From contig NZ_MNLH01000001.1 of the NCBI RefSeq assembly GCF_002896555.1, forward strand, positions 62,001 through 126,000: a stretch of 64,000 nt of DNA, read 5' to 3'. The translations under genes were made by a program, and so were the position numbers. Of the stretch, positions 9,474 to 19,219 are shown piece after piece. The stretch is from Gardnerella coleohominis. Lineage in GTDB: Bacteria; Actinomycetota; Actinomycetes; Actinomycetales; Bifidobacteriaceae. Under the pieces are notes generated by a model. That model saw only the letters and a program-made list of their open reading frames with translations. It had not been told where the DNA came from and did no database searches. Each line of letters begins with the position of its first letter. Positions within the stretch are counted from its first letter, which is position 1.

Positions 9474-10721
9474 ATGGTGCAACAAGCAAAAACTAAAAGT
9501 TCTGCCGGTAGATTGATCGATGCTGATCGCACTGATCCTCGTCGTCAGGCGGCATTGGAAACTGCTTTAGCAAATGTAGAAAAGCAGTATGGTAAAGGTT
9601 CTGCTATGCGATTGGGCGATAGGCCAATGCAAGATGTGGAAGTTATTCCTACAGGATCTCTGGCGCTAGACATGGCATTAGGCATTGGTGGTGTGCCGCG
9701 CGGTCGTGTTGTTGAGGTTTATGGACCTGAATCTTCAGGTAAAACTACTTTGGCATTGCATATTGTGGCTAATGCTCAAAAAAATGGTGGCGTAGCAGCT
9801 TTTATTGATGCTGAACACGCTTTGGATCCTGTATATGCGCGTAAGTTGGGCGTTGATACAGATTCGCTTATTGTTTCTCAGCCAGATAATGGTGAACAAG
9901 CTTTGGAAATCGCCGATATGCTTATTCGCTCTGGAGCTTTAGATGTTATTGTAATTGATTCTGTTGCAGCATTGGTTCCTAAAGCTGAAATTGAAGGAGA
10001 CATGGGGGATAGTCATGTTGGTTTGCAAGCTCGTTTAATGAGCCAAGCTTTGCGCAAGATGACTGGAGCTTTAGCTCAAGCGGGAACTACTGCGATTTTT
10101 ATCAATCAGCTTCGTGAAAAAATTGGTGTTTTCTTTGGCAATCCAGAAACTACTACTGGTGGTAAAGCTTTGAAGTTCTACGCTTCTGTGCGTATGGATA
10201 TTCGCAGAGTTACGACTATTAAGAATGGCGAAGAAGCTGTTGGAAATCGTACTAAGGTTAAGATTGTAAAGAATAAGATGGCTCCTCCTTTCAAATCTGC
10301 TGAATTCGATGTGCTTTACGGTGAAGGCATTTCGACAGAAGGATCTGTTATTGATATGGCTGTGCAATGCGGTGTTATTAAGAAATCTGGATCATGGTTC
10401 ACTTATGAAGGAGATCAGTTAGGTCAGGGTAGAGAGAACGTACGTAAATTCTTGAAAGACAATCCTGCTATTACTGAAGAAATAAGTGATAAAGTTAAGG
10501 CTGCATTTGGCCTTATGCGTCCAGAAGATCAATTTGCAGAAAATGAAGACAATGATTCAGTTGATAATACTGATAAGTCTGAATCACTTGCTTCTGAGGC
10601 TGAAAAGTCTTCTAAAGCTTCTTCTAAGTCTTCTAAGTCTTCTAAGACTTCGAATTCTGAATCTTCAGAAGAATCAGATTCGTTTTTAGAAGCAGGTGAA
10701 GAAGATAGTTTTGAAGAATAA
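9474..10721 (+). CDS. recA: Recombinase RecA
   Basis: RecA forms filaments on single-stranded DNA, performs strand exchange and triggers LexA self-cleavage. The 415-residue protein has [11 protein letters not shown], Walker [10 protein letters not shown] at 84–92, DAEHALDP, the Walker B strand [12 protein letters not shown], and the L1/L2 DNA loops with [21 protein letters not shown]. The last 60 residues are a Ser/Glu/Lys-rich tail, longer than the usual acidic tail, with repeated SSK codons. The frame is open 27 codons upstream, but ATG 9474 has AAAGGAG eight bases before it and fits the family. It is under a LexA box and is followed 63 bases later by recX. Confidence 0.97.
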   Translation: MVQQAKTKSSAGRLIDADRTDPRRQAALETALANVEKQYGKGSAMRLGDRPMQDVEVIPTGSLALDMALGIGGVPRGRVVEVYGPESSGKTTLALHIVANAQKNGGVAAFIDAEHALDPVYARKLGVDTDSLIVSQPDNGEQALEIADMLIRSGALDVIVIDSVAALVPKAEIEGDMGDSHVGLQARLMSQALRKMTGALAQAGTTAIFINQLREKIGVFFGNPETTTGGKALKFYASVRMDIRRVTTIKNGEEAVGNRTKVKIVKNKMAPPFKSAEFDVLYGEGISTEGSVIDMAVQCGVIKKSGSWFTYEGDQLGQGRENVRKFLKDNPAITEEISDKVKAAFGLMRPEDQFAENEDNDSVDNTDKSESLASEAEKSSKASSKSSKSSKTSNSESSEESDSFLEAGEEDSFEE

Positions 10722-10784
10722 TCTATCCTTTAACAGTGTATGTATGAATAGGCGATTGTATAAGGCGATATTGGTAGCGTAAAA

Positions 10785-11348
10785 ATGATTAGTGTTGAAA
10801 ATTTTCTTCGCAGTCATAAACCTGTTAATTCTTCTGAAGATAATAAGAAGTCTATAAAACAGGTTGATGCTAGTAAAGCTGATGATTTTGATAATTGTAA
10901 GGAAGCTGCTTTGCGCATATTAGATTATGCTGCAAGATCCTCTTATGATTTAAAAAATAGACTGCTAGCAAAAGGCTATGAAGAAAATACTGTTGATACA
11001 GTAGTAAATCGCTTAGAAGAATTACATTTAGTTGATGACGAGCGATATATACAAAGTTTCATACAGTCATGCGCATCTAGAATGTTAGGTGAGCGCGCTA
11101 CCAGAGTTGAGTTACAAAGAAAAGGTATTCCTATAAGTGCTTCGTCGCAATTATTACAAGAAGCTAGAGAAAATGGAGTTTTTGAAGAAGCTGCTTGGGA
11201 ATTAGGCAGGAAGGTTGCTTCAAGAACAAGGAATCTTGACGAGTGCGTGCGAAAAAGACGATTCTTTTCAGCTGGAGCTAGAAAAGGACATGATTTAAGC
11301 GTAATCAAAGAAATATACGAAGAGCTTTTTGCAAACGATGAAGAATAA
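10785..11348 (+). CDS. recX: Regulatory protein RecX
   Basis: RecX binds RecA and limits filament growth. The 187-residue protein has the three-helix repeats typical of the family: ALRILDYAARSSYDLKNRLLAKGY, RLEELHLVDDERYIQSFI and RMLGERATRVELQRKGI. The first 40 residues are a poorly conserved polar extension. Its position directly after recA, in the same direction, agrees with co-expression in the SOS response. Confidence 0.92.
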   Translation: MISVENFLRSHKPVNSSEDNKKSIKQVDASKADDFDNCKEAALRILDYAARSSYDLKNRLLAKGYEENTVDTVVNRLEELHLVDDERYIQSFIQSCASRMLGERATRVELQRKGIPISASSQLLQEARENGVFEEAAWELGRKVASRTRNLDECVRKRRFFSAGARKGHDLSVIKEIYEELFANDEE

Positions 11349-11395
11349 CAGATAGGCTAATTGTAGATAGTTTAATTGTAGATAGTTTAATCGTA

Positions 11396-11426
11396 GAGAG
11401 GCTAATTTTTATAGAATCAGCCTCTC
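11396..11426. terminator. Terminator between recX and thrC (both directions)
   Basis: Arms GAGAGGCT (11396–11403) and AGCCTCTC (11419–11426) form a perfect 8-bp stem between convergent genes. TTATCTT follows on the plus strand. Just before it are three imperfect copies of a GTAGATAGTTTAATT-type 15-base repeat. Confidence 0.7.
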
Positions 11427-11464
11427 TTATCTTAAAATGTTTATTTCATTTGAAGCTTAACTTG

Positions 11465-12997
11465 TTATTTAGCAAAATTGTGTGCTTGTTTTTGAACATA
11501 GCTAGGCATTTCAGCTATATCAATAACATCGTTAAACCTTGGAGTTTGATTTTCAAGATCTCTAAGCATTCTCGGAGCTTTAGTTCCTGTAGCTTCACTA
11601 AGCGCATCCATGCATTTGAAATCATCCATATCTTGCACATGCTCAATATTCAAAGCTTCAGCAACAACGCGAGGGAATTTATACGGACTTGCAGTGCTTA
11701 GCAATACTCTAGGTGTGCTTTCGTCATGTGGAATATTTTGCATAACGAAGAATCCGCAAGCAGTATGTGGATCAATCACATACTTGTACTTATTCCAGCA
11801 GTCATAAATAGCTTCGCGAATTTGATCTTCATTTGCCCAACCGCAACCAAACAGTGAGCGAATCTTTGCAAGCACATTTTCTGGGATCTCAAAAGCTCCC
11901 CACTGTTGTAAGTCATTCATAAGCATTTGTATTAAACGCGTGTCTTTATCGCACATGTAATAAAGCATTCGTTCCAAATTAGAAGAGACCAAAATATCCA
12001 TAGAAGGAGCAACAGTGTGATGGAATGCGCGTTGACGGTTGTAAGTTCCGCTTACCAAAAAATCAAAAAGCACATTGTTACTATTGCTAGCAACAATAAG
12101 ATGCTTCACTGGAAGACCAAGCATTTTCGCATAATATCCTGCAAGAATATCGCCAAAATTGCCTGTAGGGACGCAAAATTCTATTTCGTCTCCAAGTTTT
12201 ATAACTTCGCGTTCAACAAGCTGCTTGTATGCTGCAAAATAGTAAACAACTTGAGGCACAAGACGGCCAACGTTAATTGAATTAGCTGAAGACAATACTA
12301 TATTCGCATCTTCTTCAATATTTTTGTTGAGCTCAGCATTCGTGAAAATCTGTTTAACGCCTGTTTGAGCATCGTCAAAATTGCCGCGAACTGCGCAAAC
12401 TTTCACATTTTTGCCCGCCTGTGTAGTCATTTGCAATTCTTGAACGCGGCTAACTTTTCCTTCTGGATAAAAAGTAATCATAGAAGTGCCTGGAACATCA
12501 GCAAAACCAGCCAAAGCAGCTTTACCAGTATCTCCAGAAGTTGCAGTTAGAATCATAACGTTTTTTTCAATATCAGATTCGTTCTCATTTTGAGTTTTAG
12601 TGCGAGACATTAATTGTGGCAACATTTGCAAAGCAACGTCCTTAAACGCGCAAGTAGGGCCATGGAAAAGTTCCATCACAAAATCGCGAGTGTTTCCAAG
12701 CTGCTGAAGTGGGGTAATAGCGCTATCATCATCAGCCCACTGATTACCGTATGCAAGTTTAATGCAAGAAGAAAGCTCTTCTGAAGTATAATCTGGCAGT
12801 AACAGTTGCAAAATATCTTGCGCAATTTCTTGATACGATTTTCCTTGCAATTTAGAAATATCGTAACGCTCGCTACCAAGGCTATCAGCTACAAATAATC
12901 CGCCATCTTCAGCGATTCCCTTACGTATTGCTTCTTTTGATGTGTATGTTGGCTTAAGCGAACGAGTGCTATGGAAAATAGCTGTATCTGATGCCAT
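11465..12997 (-). CDS. thrC: Threonine synthase
   Basis: ThrC converts O-phosphohomoserine to threonine with PLP. The 510-residue protein is of the longer bacterial/yeast class. EDGGLFVADSL lies near the N-terminus, the PLP lysine is K119 in FHGPTCAFKD, and the phosphate-binding loop is TATSGDTGKAAL. Later GNFGDILAGYYAKMLGLP and DPHTACG are family features. Start ATG 12997 follows ACGGAGTCATT. It is divergent from proA and convergent with recX, so it is its own unit. Confidence 0.95.
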   Translation of the reverse strand: MASDTAIFHSTRSLKPTYTSKEAIRKGIAEDGGLFVADSLGSERYDISKLQGKSYQEIAQDILQLLLPDYTSEELSSCIKLAYGNQWADDDSAITPLQQLGNTRDFVMELFHGPTCAFKDVALQMLPQLMSRTKTQNENESDIEKNVMILTATSGDTGKAALAGFADVPGTSMITFYPEGKVSRVQELQMTTQAGKNVKVCAVRGNFDDAQTGVKQIFTNAELNKNIEEDANIVLSSANSINVGRLVPQVVYYFAAYKQLVEREVIKLGDEIEFCVPTGNFGDILAGYYAKMLGLPVKHLIVASNSNNVLFDFLVSGTYNRQRAFHHTVAPSMDILVSSNLERMLYYMCDKDTRLIQMLMNDLQQWGAFEIPENVLAKIRSLFGCGWANEDQIREAIYDCWNKYKYVIDPHTACGFFVMQNIPHDESTPRVLLSTASPYKFPRVVAEALNIEHVQDMDDFKCMDALSEATGTKAPRMLRDLENQTPRFNDVIDIAEMPSYVQKQAHNFAK

Positions 12998-13197
12998 AAT
13001 GACTCCGTAACCGTCTATTTATAGAGAATATTTTTTATTTACATAGATTATTTATGTAAATTATTTACACAACTTATATCAAATTATGGTACCTGAAGCG
13101 CTGGGCGAATGGGCGTGTGCTAATCTCATATGTATAAATACTTTTGTTTTACTATTAATTAATTGATGATTAGGCAAATAATCTACAGGGGGAAACG

Positions 13198-14475
13198 TTG
13201 TCTGTTGATGATTTAGTGAATAATCGTGCGGATTGTGCACGAAAAGCGTGGCGTAATTTTTCTAATGCAGATACTCGCGCAAAAAATGCTCTTCTCGAAA
13301 AAATGGCAGACGCGTTAGAATCTTCAGCTTCAAATATTGCTGCAGCTAATAAAAAAGATCTTGAAGAAGCTGAAGCTAAGGGAATGGATGCTGGAAAGCT
13401 TGATAGGCTTAAATTTGATGAAGAGCGAATCAAAGCTTCTGCTAAAAGCGTGCGAAAAATCGCGCAATTGCAGGATCCTGTAGGTCAAGTAGTTCGCGGG
13501 TACACTCTTCCTAACGGAATTAAACTTTCGCAAATTCGAGTTCCAATGGGCGTTATGGGAATGATTTACGAAGCTCGTCCAAACGTAACTATTGACGTAG
13601 CTGCTTTGTGTATTAAATCTGGAAATGCTGCGATTTTGCGTGGCGGAAGCGCGGCTCTTCATACGAATCAGGCGAGTATCGAAGTTATACAGTCAGTTCT
13701 TAAAAATTCTAACTTTAGTGCTGATTTGATTCAGTCTGTTGACGATTTAGGACGAGACGGAGCTACGTCAATGATGCATGCTCACGGTCACATTGATGTG
13801 CTTGTGCCTAGAGGTAGTGCAAATCTTATTGCAGCAGTTGTTCAAGAATCTACGGTTCCCGTTATTGAAACTGGAGCTGGAAACGTACATATTTACGTAG
13901 ACAAAAGTGCTGATATTAAAAAAGCTATACCGATTATTATTAATGCAAAAACGCAGCGAGTAGGCGTGTGTAATGCTGCTGAAAAATTATTAGTACATAG
14001 AGATGTTGCCCAAGAATTTTTGCCACAAATTGCTGCTGCTTTAGCTGAACATAATGTAATTCTGCACGCAGATGAGGAATCTTACAATATTTTGCAATCC
14101 GCTAATATTCAAGAATTGCAGCTTGAGCATGCCACTGAGGAAGATTGGAAGCGAGAATATTTGTCGCTAAATATGGGTGTGAAAGTTGTAGACGATTATG
14201 CTGATGCAGCTTCTCATATAGCGAAATATTCTACGGGTCATACTGAAACCATTATTGCTGAAGATTATTCAACTATTCAAAGTTTTATTGCAAGTGTTGA
14301 TTCAGCTGTAGTTATGGTAAATGCTTCAACGCGTTTTACGGATGGCGGCGAGTTTGGTTTTGGTGCAGAACTTGGTATTTCTACGCAAAAATTACATGCA
14401 AGAGGCCCTATGGGTTTGCTTGAAATGACAACAACCAAGTGGATTGGCTATGGCGATGGCCAAATAAGAGCATAA
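13198..14475 (+). CDS. proA: Gamma-glutamyl phosphate reductase
   Basis: ProA reduces gamma-glutamyl phosphate with NADPH to the semialdehyde, the second step of proline synthesis. The 425-residue protein has [32 protein letters not shown] (cofactor region) and the catalytic Cys258 in [14 protein letters not shown]. It ends with the [21 protein letters not shown] stretch. The start is TTG at 13198, right after a strong AGGGGGAA site. proB is not in the window; proC is 30 kb away. It leads into the unknown gene and nadD. Confidence 0.95.
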   Translation: MSVDDLVNNRADCARKAWRNFSNADTRAKNALLEKMADALESSASNIAAANKKDLEEAEAKGMDAGKLDRLKFDEERIKASAKSVRKIAQLQDPVGQVVRGYTLPNGIKLSQIRVPMGVMGMIYEARPNVTIDVAALCIKSGNAAILRGGSAALHTNQASIEVIQSVLKNSNFSADLIQSVDDLGRDGATSMMHAHGHIDVLVPRGSANLIAAVVQESTVPVIETGAGNVHIYVDKSADIKKAIPIIINAKTQRVGVCNAAEKLLVHRDVAQEFLPQIAAALAEHNVILHADEESYNILQSANIQELQLEHATEEDWKREYLSLNMGVKVVDDYADAASHIAKYSTGHTETIIAEDYSTIQSFIASVDSAVVMVNASTRFTDGGEFGFGAELGISTQKLHARGPMGLLEMTTTKWIGYGDGQIRA

Positions 14476-14485
14476 AGGGCATAAA

Positions 14486-15034
14486 GTGAGGTATTGTAAG
14501 AATATGGTAAATATGGATGAGAAAAGTTCTTGTTTAACTCCTTTAGAAGCTCTTGACGTTGCGGCCGAGCGCTTATCTATTGTTAGATATGTCTTCCTTG
14601 TGCAAATAGAAGACGGCATACCGACTGCATCGCAGAGATCTTCGCTAGAATATGCCGATGCTGTTCTTATGGGATGGCCTGAAGGAAGCGATGATGATGT
14701 TGTTATGCCTCCAGACGATTCTCAAATGCAAGAAGTTTACACTGCAATGCGTTCCATGGAAGATGATATTGCTTCGTTCAGTGATTTCGAGCGTGCAGGC
14801 GATGTTGATAGAATGACAGACACTTTGGTTAATGTGACGAATAGCGTTGCAAAAATTCGAGGTGTATTTCAGCCTAGTTTCCCACTTCCTACTTTTAGTG
14901 AAATAGAACGAGTCGTAACAGACGAGTGGAATGAAGAAATGGGCAATATTGATCCTAATAGTGCTAATGCCGCTTCAGAATTTATTGATGAGAGCAGATT
15001 AGAAGAAAAGGAAGACAAGTCGCATGAATCATGA
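14486..15034 (+). CDS. Conserved hypothetical protein between proA and nadD
   Basis: I do not recognise a functional family. The 182-residue protein is acidic, mostly helical by appearance, with no membrane segment, signal peptide or known catalytic motif. Readable conserved-looking parts are [40 protein letters not shown] and [21 protein letters not shown]. It starts at GTG 14486 after AAAGGG, or at ATG 14504. It begins ten bases after proA and overlaps nadD by 11 bases, so it is almost certainly translated as part of the proA–nadD run. I recall a similarly placed short ORF in bifidobacteria, without a function. Confidence 0.78.
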   Translation: MRYCKNMVNMDEKSSCLTPLEALDVAAERLSIVRYVFLVQIEDGIPTASQRSSLEYADAVLMGWPEGSDDDVVMPPDDSQMQEVYTAMRSMEDDIASFSDFERAGDVDRMTDTLVNVTNSVAKIRGVFQPSFPLPTFSEIERVVTDEWNEEMGNIDPNSANAASEFIDESRLEEKEDKSHES

Positions 15035-15929
15035 TTGCGCTGCGGATTTGAATTCTTCGAGTGCTTTAAAAAGTAATTCCAATAGTACAAACAGTTGCGC
15101 CAATAGCATTAATATTGCCAATCGCGAAGATTCTCGACGCATGTCAGATTTATTTCAGGGTGATTTAAATAAAACAATAGCTGCTCCACCTACAGTTGCT
15201 ACGGCTCATTCTAAGCGTCGTTCTACAAGAGGAAATTTGCACGAGCATCAGCGTATTGGGATTATGGGTGGCACGTTTGATCCTATACACAATGGCCACT
15301 TGGTTGCAGCTTCGGAAGTTGCTTGGGTTTATGATTTGGATGAAGTTATTTTCGTTCCTACTGGTAGGCCTGTTTTTAAGCTAGATAAAAAAGTTACGAA
15401 TGCTGAAGATCGTTATCTGATGACTGTTATTGCTACAGCTTCTAATCCAAAGTTCACTGTTTCAAGAGTTGATATCGATAGACCTGGAGTTACTTATACT
15501 ATTGATACTTTGCGAGATATAAGCGCTCAGCATCCTGATGCAGAACTTTTCTTTATTACTGGAGCTGACGCTATTGCTGAAATTATGCAATGGAAAGACG
15601 CTCGCGAAATGTGGAATTTAGCTAGATTCGTGGCTGTTACTCGTCCAGGGTATTCTAGGCCAGAAAAATTAGCCTCATCTAATTATCCTTTAGTTCCTCG
15701 TGCAGCTCGAATGGATGATTCTGGCAAGTTAATGAATATTAATGATTCTAACGATATAAGCGATAGAGATTTAAATCATCTTCCAGTAGATATTTTAGAA
15801 ATACCTGCATTGGCTATATCTTCAACAGATGTTCGAAGGCGTGCTGAAAATTCTGAGCCAGTTTGGTACTTGGTACCAGATGGAGTAGTGCAATATATCG
15901 TAAAGCACGGTTTATACGTAAAAGAGTAG
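15024..15929 (+). CDS. nadD: Nicotinate-nucleotide adenylyltransferase
   Basis: NadD joins ATP and nicotinate mononucleotide to make deamido-NAD. The nucleotidyltransferase motif [11 protein letters not shown] is at 82–92, and the second motif [10 protein letters not shown] is near the end. [17 protein letters not shown] is also typical. About 75 residues precede the catalytic domain, Ser/Asn-rich and of no obvious fold; short NadD proteins lack them. The ATG lies inside the end of the previous gene. An internal start nearer the domain (for example ATG at 15141) cannot be excluded. Confidence 0.93.
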   Translation: MNHDCAADLNSSSALKSNSNSTNSCANSINIANREDSRRMSDLFQGDLNKTIAAPPTVATAHSKRRSTRGNLHEHQRIGIMGGTFDPIHNGHLVAASEVAWVYDLDEVIFVPTGRPVFKLDKKVTNAEDRYLMTVIATASNPKFTVSRVDIDRPGVTYTIDTLRDISAQHPDAELFFITGADAIAEIMQWKDAREMWNLARFVAVTRPGYSRPEKLASSNYPLVPRAARMDDSGKLMNINDSNDISDRDLNHLPVDILEIPALAISSTDVRRRAENSEPVWYLVPDGVVQYIVKHGLYVKE

Positions 15930-16010
15930 AAGAATATTGGCCTGTCGTCTTAGTCTTTGTGAATGGTTAGTATTGAGTAAGTTCAACTCAGCGAACTAGC
16001 GTTTGGAGAT

Positions 16011-17033
16011 ATGGTGAGCATCATCCTTGAAGGAAAGCCAGATAAAAACCTTGTTCTTGTTACCGGCCGTGCCCATCCGAAACTTGCTCGTGATGTGGCA
16101 TCTCAGCTTGGTATCGAAGTGTTGGAAACTACGGCATACGATTTCGCTAATGGTGAAATGTATGTTCGTTATACGCAATCTGTGCGTGGTACTGATGTAT
16201 TTGTTTTACAAAGCCATTGTGATCCTGTTAATAAATCCATTATGGAACAGTTGATTATGATTGACGCTTTGAAGCGAGCTTCTGCTCGTTCTATCACAGC
16301 TGTATGCCCATTGCTCGGGTATTCTCGTCAAGATAAAAAACATCGCGGTAGAGAGCCTATTTCTTGCCGTTTGATGTTTGATTTATTGAAAACAGCTGGC
16401 GCAGATCGAATTATGAGTGTTGATTTGCATGCTGCTCAATCTCAAGGTTTCTTTGATGGACCTGTTGATCATTTGATTGCAATGCCAGTTTTGGTTGATT
16501 ACGTACGTGATCGTTTCCGTGATGAACTAGATAATGTTACTGTAGTTTCTCCAGATGCAGGTCGTATTCGCGTTGCTGAGCAGTGGGCTCAGCGTTTGGG
16601 CGGTGGTCCTTTGGCTTTCGTCCACAAAACTCGCGATATTACTTGCCCGAATAAAGCTGTTGCTAATCGTGTAGTTGGAGACGTTTATGGACGCGATTGC
16701 GTAATGGTCGACGACTTAATCGATACTGCAGGAACTATTTCCGGTGCTTGCAATGTATTGAAAGAAGCTGGAGCTAAGTCTGTTACAGTAGTTGCAACTC
16801 ACGGCGTGCTTTCTGGTCCTGCTGTTGAACGCTTGAAGTCTTGCGGCGCTCGCGAAGTGGTTTTGACTGATACTGTGCCAATTCCAGAAGAAAAGCGTTG
16901 GGATGGTTTGACTGTTCTTTCAATTGCTCCACTTCTTGCAAGTGCTATTAAAGCAGTGTTTGAAGATGGATCAGTTGCTAAGCTGTTCGACACTTATCCT
17001 GAACATCACGGACAAGGATTCTTATTTGCTTAA
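16011..17033 (+). CDS. prs: Ribose-phosphate pyrophosphokinase (PRPP synthase)
   Basis: Prs makes PRPP from ribose 5-phosphate and ATP, feeding purine, pyrimidine, NAD, His and Trp synthesis. The 340-residue protein has YDFANGEMYVRY, PLLGYSRQDKKHRGREPIS (ATP and substrate loops), the SVDLHAAQSQGFFDGPVDHL segment and the PRPP loop VMVDDLIDTAGT at 231–242. The start ATG has GGAGAT immediately before it. It lies 80 bases after nadD, and a GAGT...ACTC palindrome falls in the gap. Confidence 0.96.
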   Translation: MVSIILEGKPDKNLVLVTGRAHPKLARDVASQLGIEVLETTAYDFANGEMYVRYTQSVRGTDVFVLQSHCDPVNKSIMEQLIMIDALKRASARSITAVCPLLGYSRQDKKHRGREPISCRLMFDLLKTAGADRIMSVDLHAAQSQGFFDGPVDHLIAMPVLVDYVRDRFRDELDNVTVVSPDAGRIRVAEQWAQRLGGGPLAFVHKTRDITCPNKAVANRVVGDVYGRDCVMVDDLIDTAGTISGACNVLKEAGAKSVTVVATHGVLSGPAVERLKSCGAREVVLTDTVPIPEEKRWDGLTVLSIAPLLASAIKAVFEDGSVAKLFDTYPEHHGQGFLFA

Positions 17034-17124
17034 GTATTGATTTCGTTTGGTTTGCTTTGCGGCACGCCAATTTGACGTTTTTCGATATTATGGCATAATA
17101 GATACTCGGCGGTTTTTCCGCTGT

Positions 17125-17195
17125 TCCCTCATGGTGTAATGGCAGCACACGGGTCTTTGGAACCCTTTGTCTTGGTTCGAATCCAGGTGAGGGAG
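17125..17195 (+). tRNA. tRNA-Gln (TTG anticodon)
   Basis: Acceptor arms TCCCTCA (17125–17131) and TGAGGGA (17188–17194), discriminator G17195. The anticodon stem GGGT/ACCC holds loop CTTTGGA, giving TTG. The T arm holds GGTTCGAATCC. The 3' CCA is not encoded, unlike the tRNA-His and tRNA-Leu in this window. Confidence 0.95.
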
Positions 17196-17205
17196 CTTGC
17201 TTGAA

Positions 17206-17240
17206 GCGCTACTCGTTTAGTCGGGTGGCGTTTTTTGTTT
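17206..17240 (+). terminator. Terminator after tRNA-Gln
   Basis: GCGCTACTCG and CGGGTGGCGT pair over 10 bp with some G·T pairs around a TTTAGT loop, directly followed by a T-run. It starts 11 bases after the tRNA. Confidence 0.8.
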
Positions 17241-17312
17241 TACACGACTATGAGAAGTAATAGAATTAAATACGCGATATTTATTCTGTAATTAAATGTA
17301 AGGAGCATACAC

Positions 17313-18722
17313 GTGGAAGAGCATGAAGTAGCCGCGGCAATTATTTTGGCAGCAGGTGATGGGACACGTATGCGTTCAACTACTCCAAAAGTGTTGCATC
17401 CTTTTGCTGGTAAAACTTTCCTAAATAGAGTAATAGACGCTGTTGCAGGTGTAAAACCAGAAGAGCTTGCTGTAGTAGTGCATGCTCAAGCTGATCGCGT
17501 ATCTTCTGCTGCGCTTAGTTATAACAAAGAAGTACGAATTGTAAATCAAGACGATAAACCTGGAACAGGGCGAGCAGTTCAGTGTGCAATGAGAGATTTG
17601 AACGCGTCTTGTCAAGAAAAAAATGGCACTAATCTTACTGGTGCTGTTTTAATAGCAGCAAGCGATATGCCTCTTCTAGATACTGAAACTTTGCAATCTT
17701 TAATTGACTTCCATAAAAATCATGGGAATGTTGCAACTGTTTTAACAGCGGTTTTAAAAGATGCTACTGGCTATGGCCGTATTGTGCGAGAAGCAAATGG
17801 TGATGTGCTTCGAATCGTAGAGCACAAGGACGCTAACGCAAATGAATTAGCTATACATGAAGTTAATACTTCTGTTTATGTGTTTGATGCTGAAGTTCTT
17901 TCAGATGCAATAGCTAACTTGAATTCTAAGAATGCTCAACAAGAGTTTTATTTGACTGATGCGCTTGAGCATGCACATACTCTTGGTCGTGTTGGTGCTA
18001 TGGCTGCGCCGGATCCTTTGAGTGTTGAAGGCGTAAATACGCGTGTGCAATTAGCAGAGTTGGCAAAAGCTCATAATAAACGCGTTTGTGAAAAGTGGAT
18101 GCTTGAAGGCGTGACTATTCTTGACCCTGAAACAACGTGGATTGAAGATGGTGTTGTTCTTTCTCAAGATGTTACAGTTCTTCCAGGTTGCTTCCTTCAG
18201 GGATGCACTAAGGTTGCAAGCGGTGCTGTAGTTGGTCCTTATACAACTCTTATTGATGCTCAGGTAGATGAAGATGCAGTTGTTGAGCGTTCTCGCGTGC
18301 AGGAATCGCATATTTGCAGAGCTGCCAATATTGGTCCGTGGACTTATTTGCGACCAGGAAATGTTCTTGGCGAGGAAAGTAAGGCTGGAGCGTTTGTGGA
18401 GATGAAGAAAGCTCATATTGGGAATGGCACTAAGGTTCCGCATTTAAGCTATATGGGCGATGCTGATTTAGGTGAGCATACGAATATTGGCGGTGGTACT
18501 ATTACTGCAAACTATGATGGCGTACATAAGAATCATACGACTATTGGCTCTAATGCTCACGTTGGTGCAGGAAATCTGTTTGTAGCACCGGTTACTGTTG
18601 GAGATGGAGTTACAACTGGTGCAGGCTCTGTTGTGCGTCACGATGTTCCAGCGGATTCGATGGTGTATTCGGAAAATACTCAGCATGTTGTTGAGGGCTG
18701 GAAGCCAGCTTGGGAGCGATAG
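17313..18722 (+). CDS. glmU: Bifunctional UDP-N-acetylglucosamine pyrophosphorylase / glucosamine-1-phosphate N-acetyltransferase
   Basis: GlmU acetylates glucosamine-1-phosphate and couples it to UTP, making UDP-GlcNAc for the cell wall. The 469-residue protein has the uridyltransferase start AAIILAAGDGTRM, GTGRAVQCA and YGRIVREANGDV. From about residue 260 it forms the left-handed helix of hexapeptide repeats. That part includes LRPGNVLGEESKAGAFVEMKKA and GGGTITANYDG, the acetyltransferase site. GTG start with AAGGAGCATACAC before it. rsfS follows 14 bases after the stop. Confidence 0.96.
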   Translation: MEEHEVAAAIILAAGDGTRMRSTTPKVLHPFAGKTFLNRVIDAVAGVKPEELAVVVHAQADRVSSAALSYNKEVRIVNQDDKPGTGRAVQCAMRDLNASCQEKNGTNLTGAVLIAASDMPLLDTETLQSLIDFHKNHGNVATVLTAVLKDATGYGRIVREANGDVLRIVEHKDANANELAIHEVNTSVYVFDAEVLSDAIANLNSKNAQQEFYLTDALEHAHTLGRVGAMAAPDPLSVEGVNTRVQLAELAKAHNKRVCEKWMLEGVTILDPETTWIEDGVVLSQDVTVLPGCFLQGCTKVASGAVVGPYTTLIDAQVDEDAVVERSRVQESHICRAANIGPWTYLRPGNVLGEESKAGAFVEMKKAHIGNGTKVPHLSYMGDADLGEHTNIGGGTITANYDGVHKNHTTIGSNAHVGAGNLFVAPVTVGDGVTTGAGSVVRHDVPADSMVYSENTQHVVEGWKPAWER

Positions 18723-18736
18723 TTAAGGAGAAACAT

Positions 18737-19195
18737 ATGGCAGCTTTAGAAAGCTCTGTTAACGCGATTAGGATTGCTGCTGCTGCAGCAGATAGGTTAA
18801 AAGCTACCAATCAACAAGCTTTTGATGTTAGTAATTTGCTTGGTATTACTGATGCCATGCTTGTGGTTTCTGCGTCGAATGAACGTCAAGTATTAGCTGT
18901 TGCTGAAGAAATAGAAAAGGATTTGTACTTAAAAGACAACAAGCGCAAGGCTTTGTCTCGCGAAGGTTTGGAATTAGCGCAGTGGATTTTGCTTGATTTT
19001 GGTGATTTTGTTGTGCATGTTATGCACGAAGAAGCGCGCGCATTTTATCGTTTGGAACGCTTGTGGAATGATTGCCCGTCTATAGATTTGCAACTTCCAG
19101 AGCATGCTAGCGAGACTGAAGATTCTAGTGAGACTGAAGATTCTAGTGAGACTGAAGATTCTAGTAAAGCTGAAGATTCTAGTAAAGCTGAATAA
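18737..19195 (+). CDS. rsfS: Ribosomal silencing factor RsfS
   Basis: RsfS binds ribosomal protein L14 and keeps the subunits apart in starvation. The 152-residue protein has the family core at about 1–115: DVSNLLGITDAMLVVSASNERQV, GLELAQWILLDFGDFVVHVM and FYRLERLW. ATG 18737 follows AAGGAG; the nine codons upstream are open but lack support. The tail is a run of a six-residue unit, ETEDSS or KAEDSS, encoded by an 18-bp tandem repeat (listed separately). Confidence 0.93.
   Translation: MAALESSVNAIRIAAAAADRLKATNQQAFDVSNLLGITDAMLVVSASNERQVLAVAEEIEKDLYLKDNKRKALSREGLELAQWILLDFGDFVVHVMHEEARAFYRLERLWNDCPSIDLQLPEHASETEDSSETEDSSETEDSSKAEDSSKAE
19112..19192 (+). repeat. 18-bp tandem repeat at the end of rsfS
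   Basis: The unit GAGACTGAAGATTCTAGT occurs three times exactly (19112, 19130, 19148). A changed copy begins AAAGCTGAA at 19166 and a half copy follows at 19184, right before the stop. All copies keep frame, so copy loss or gain would only change the length of the acidic tail. Confidence 0.92.
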
Positions 19196-19219
19196 TAAGA
19201 AGAAAGTACGGTACAAACC

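Noticed and set aside
19112-19192. CRISPR-like or mobile repeat in rsfS
   Set aside because: An in-frame 18-bp coding tandem repeat explains it fully.
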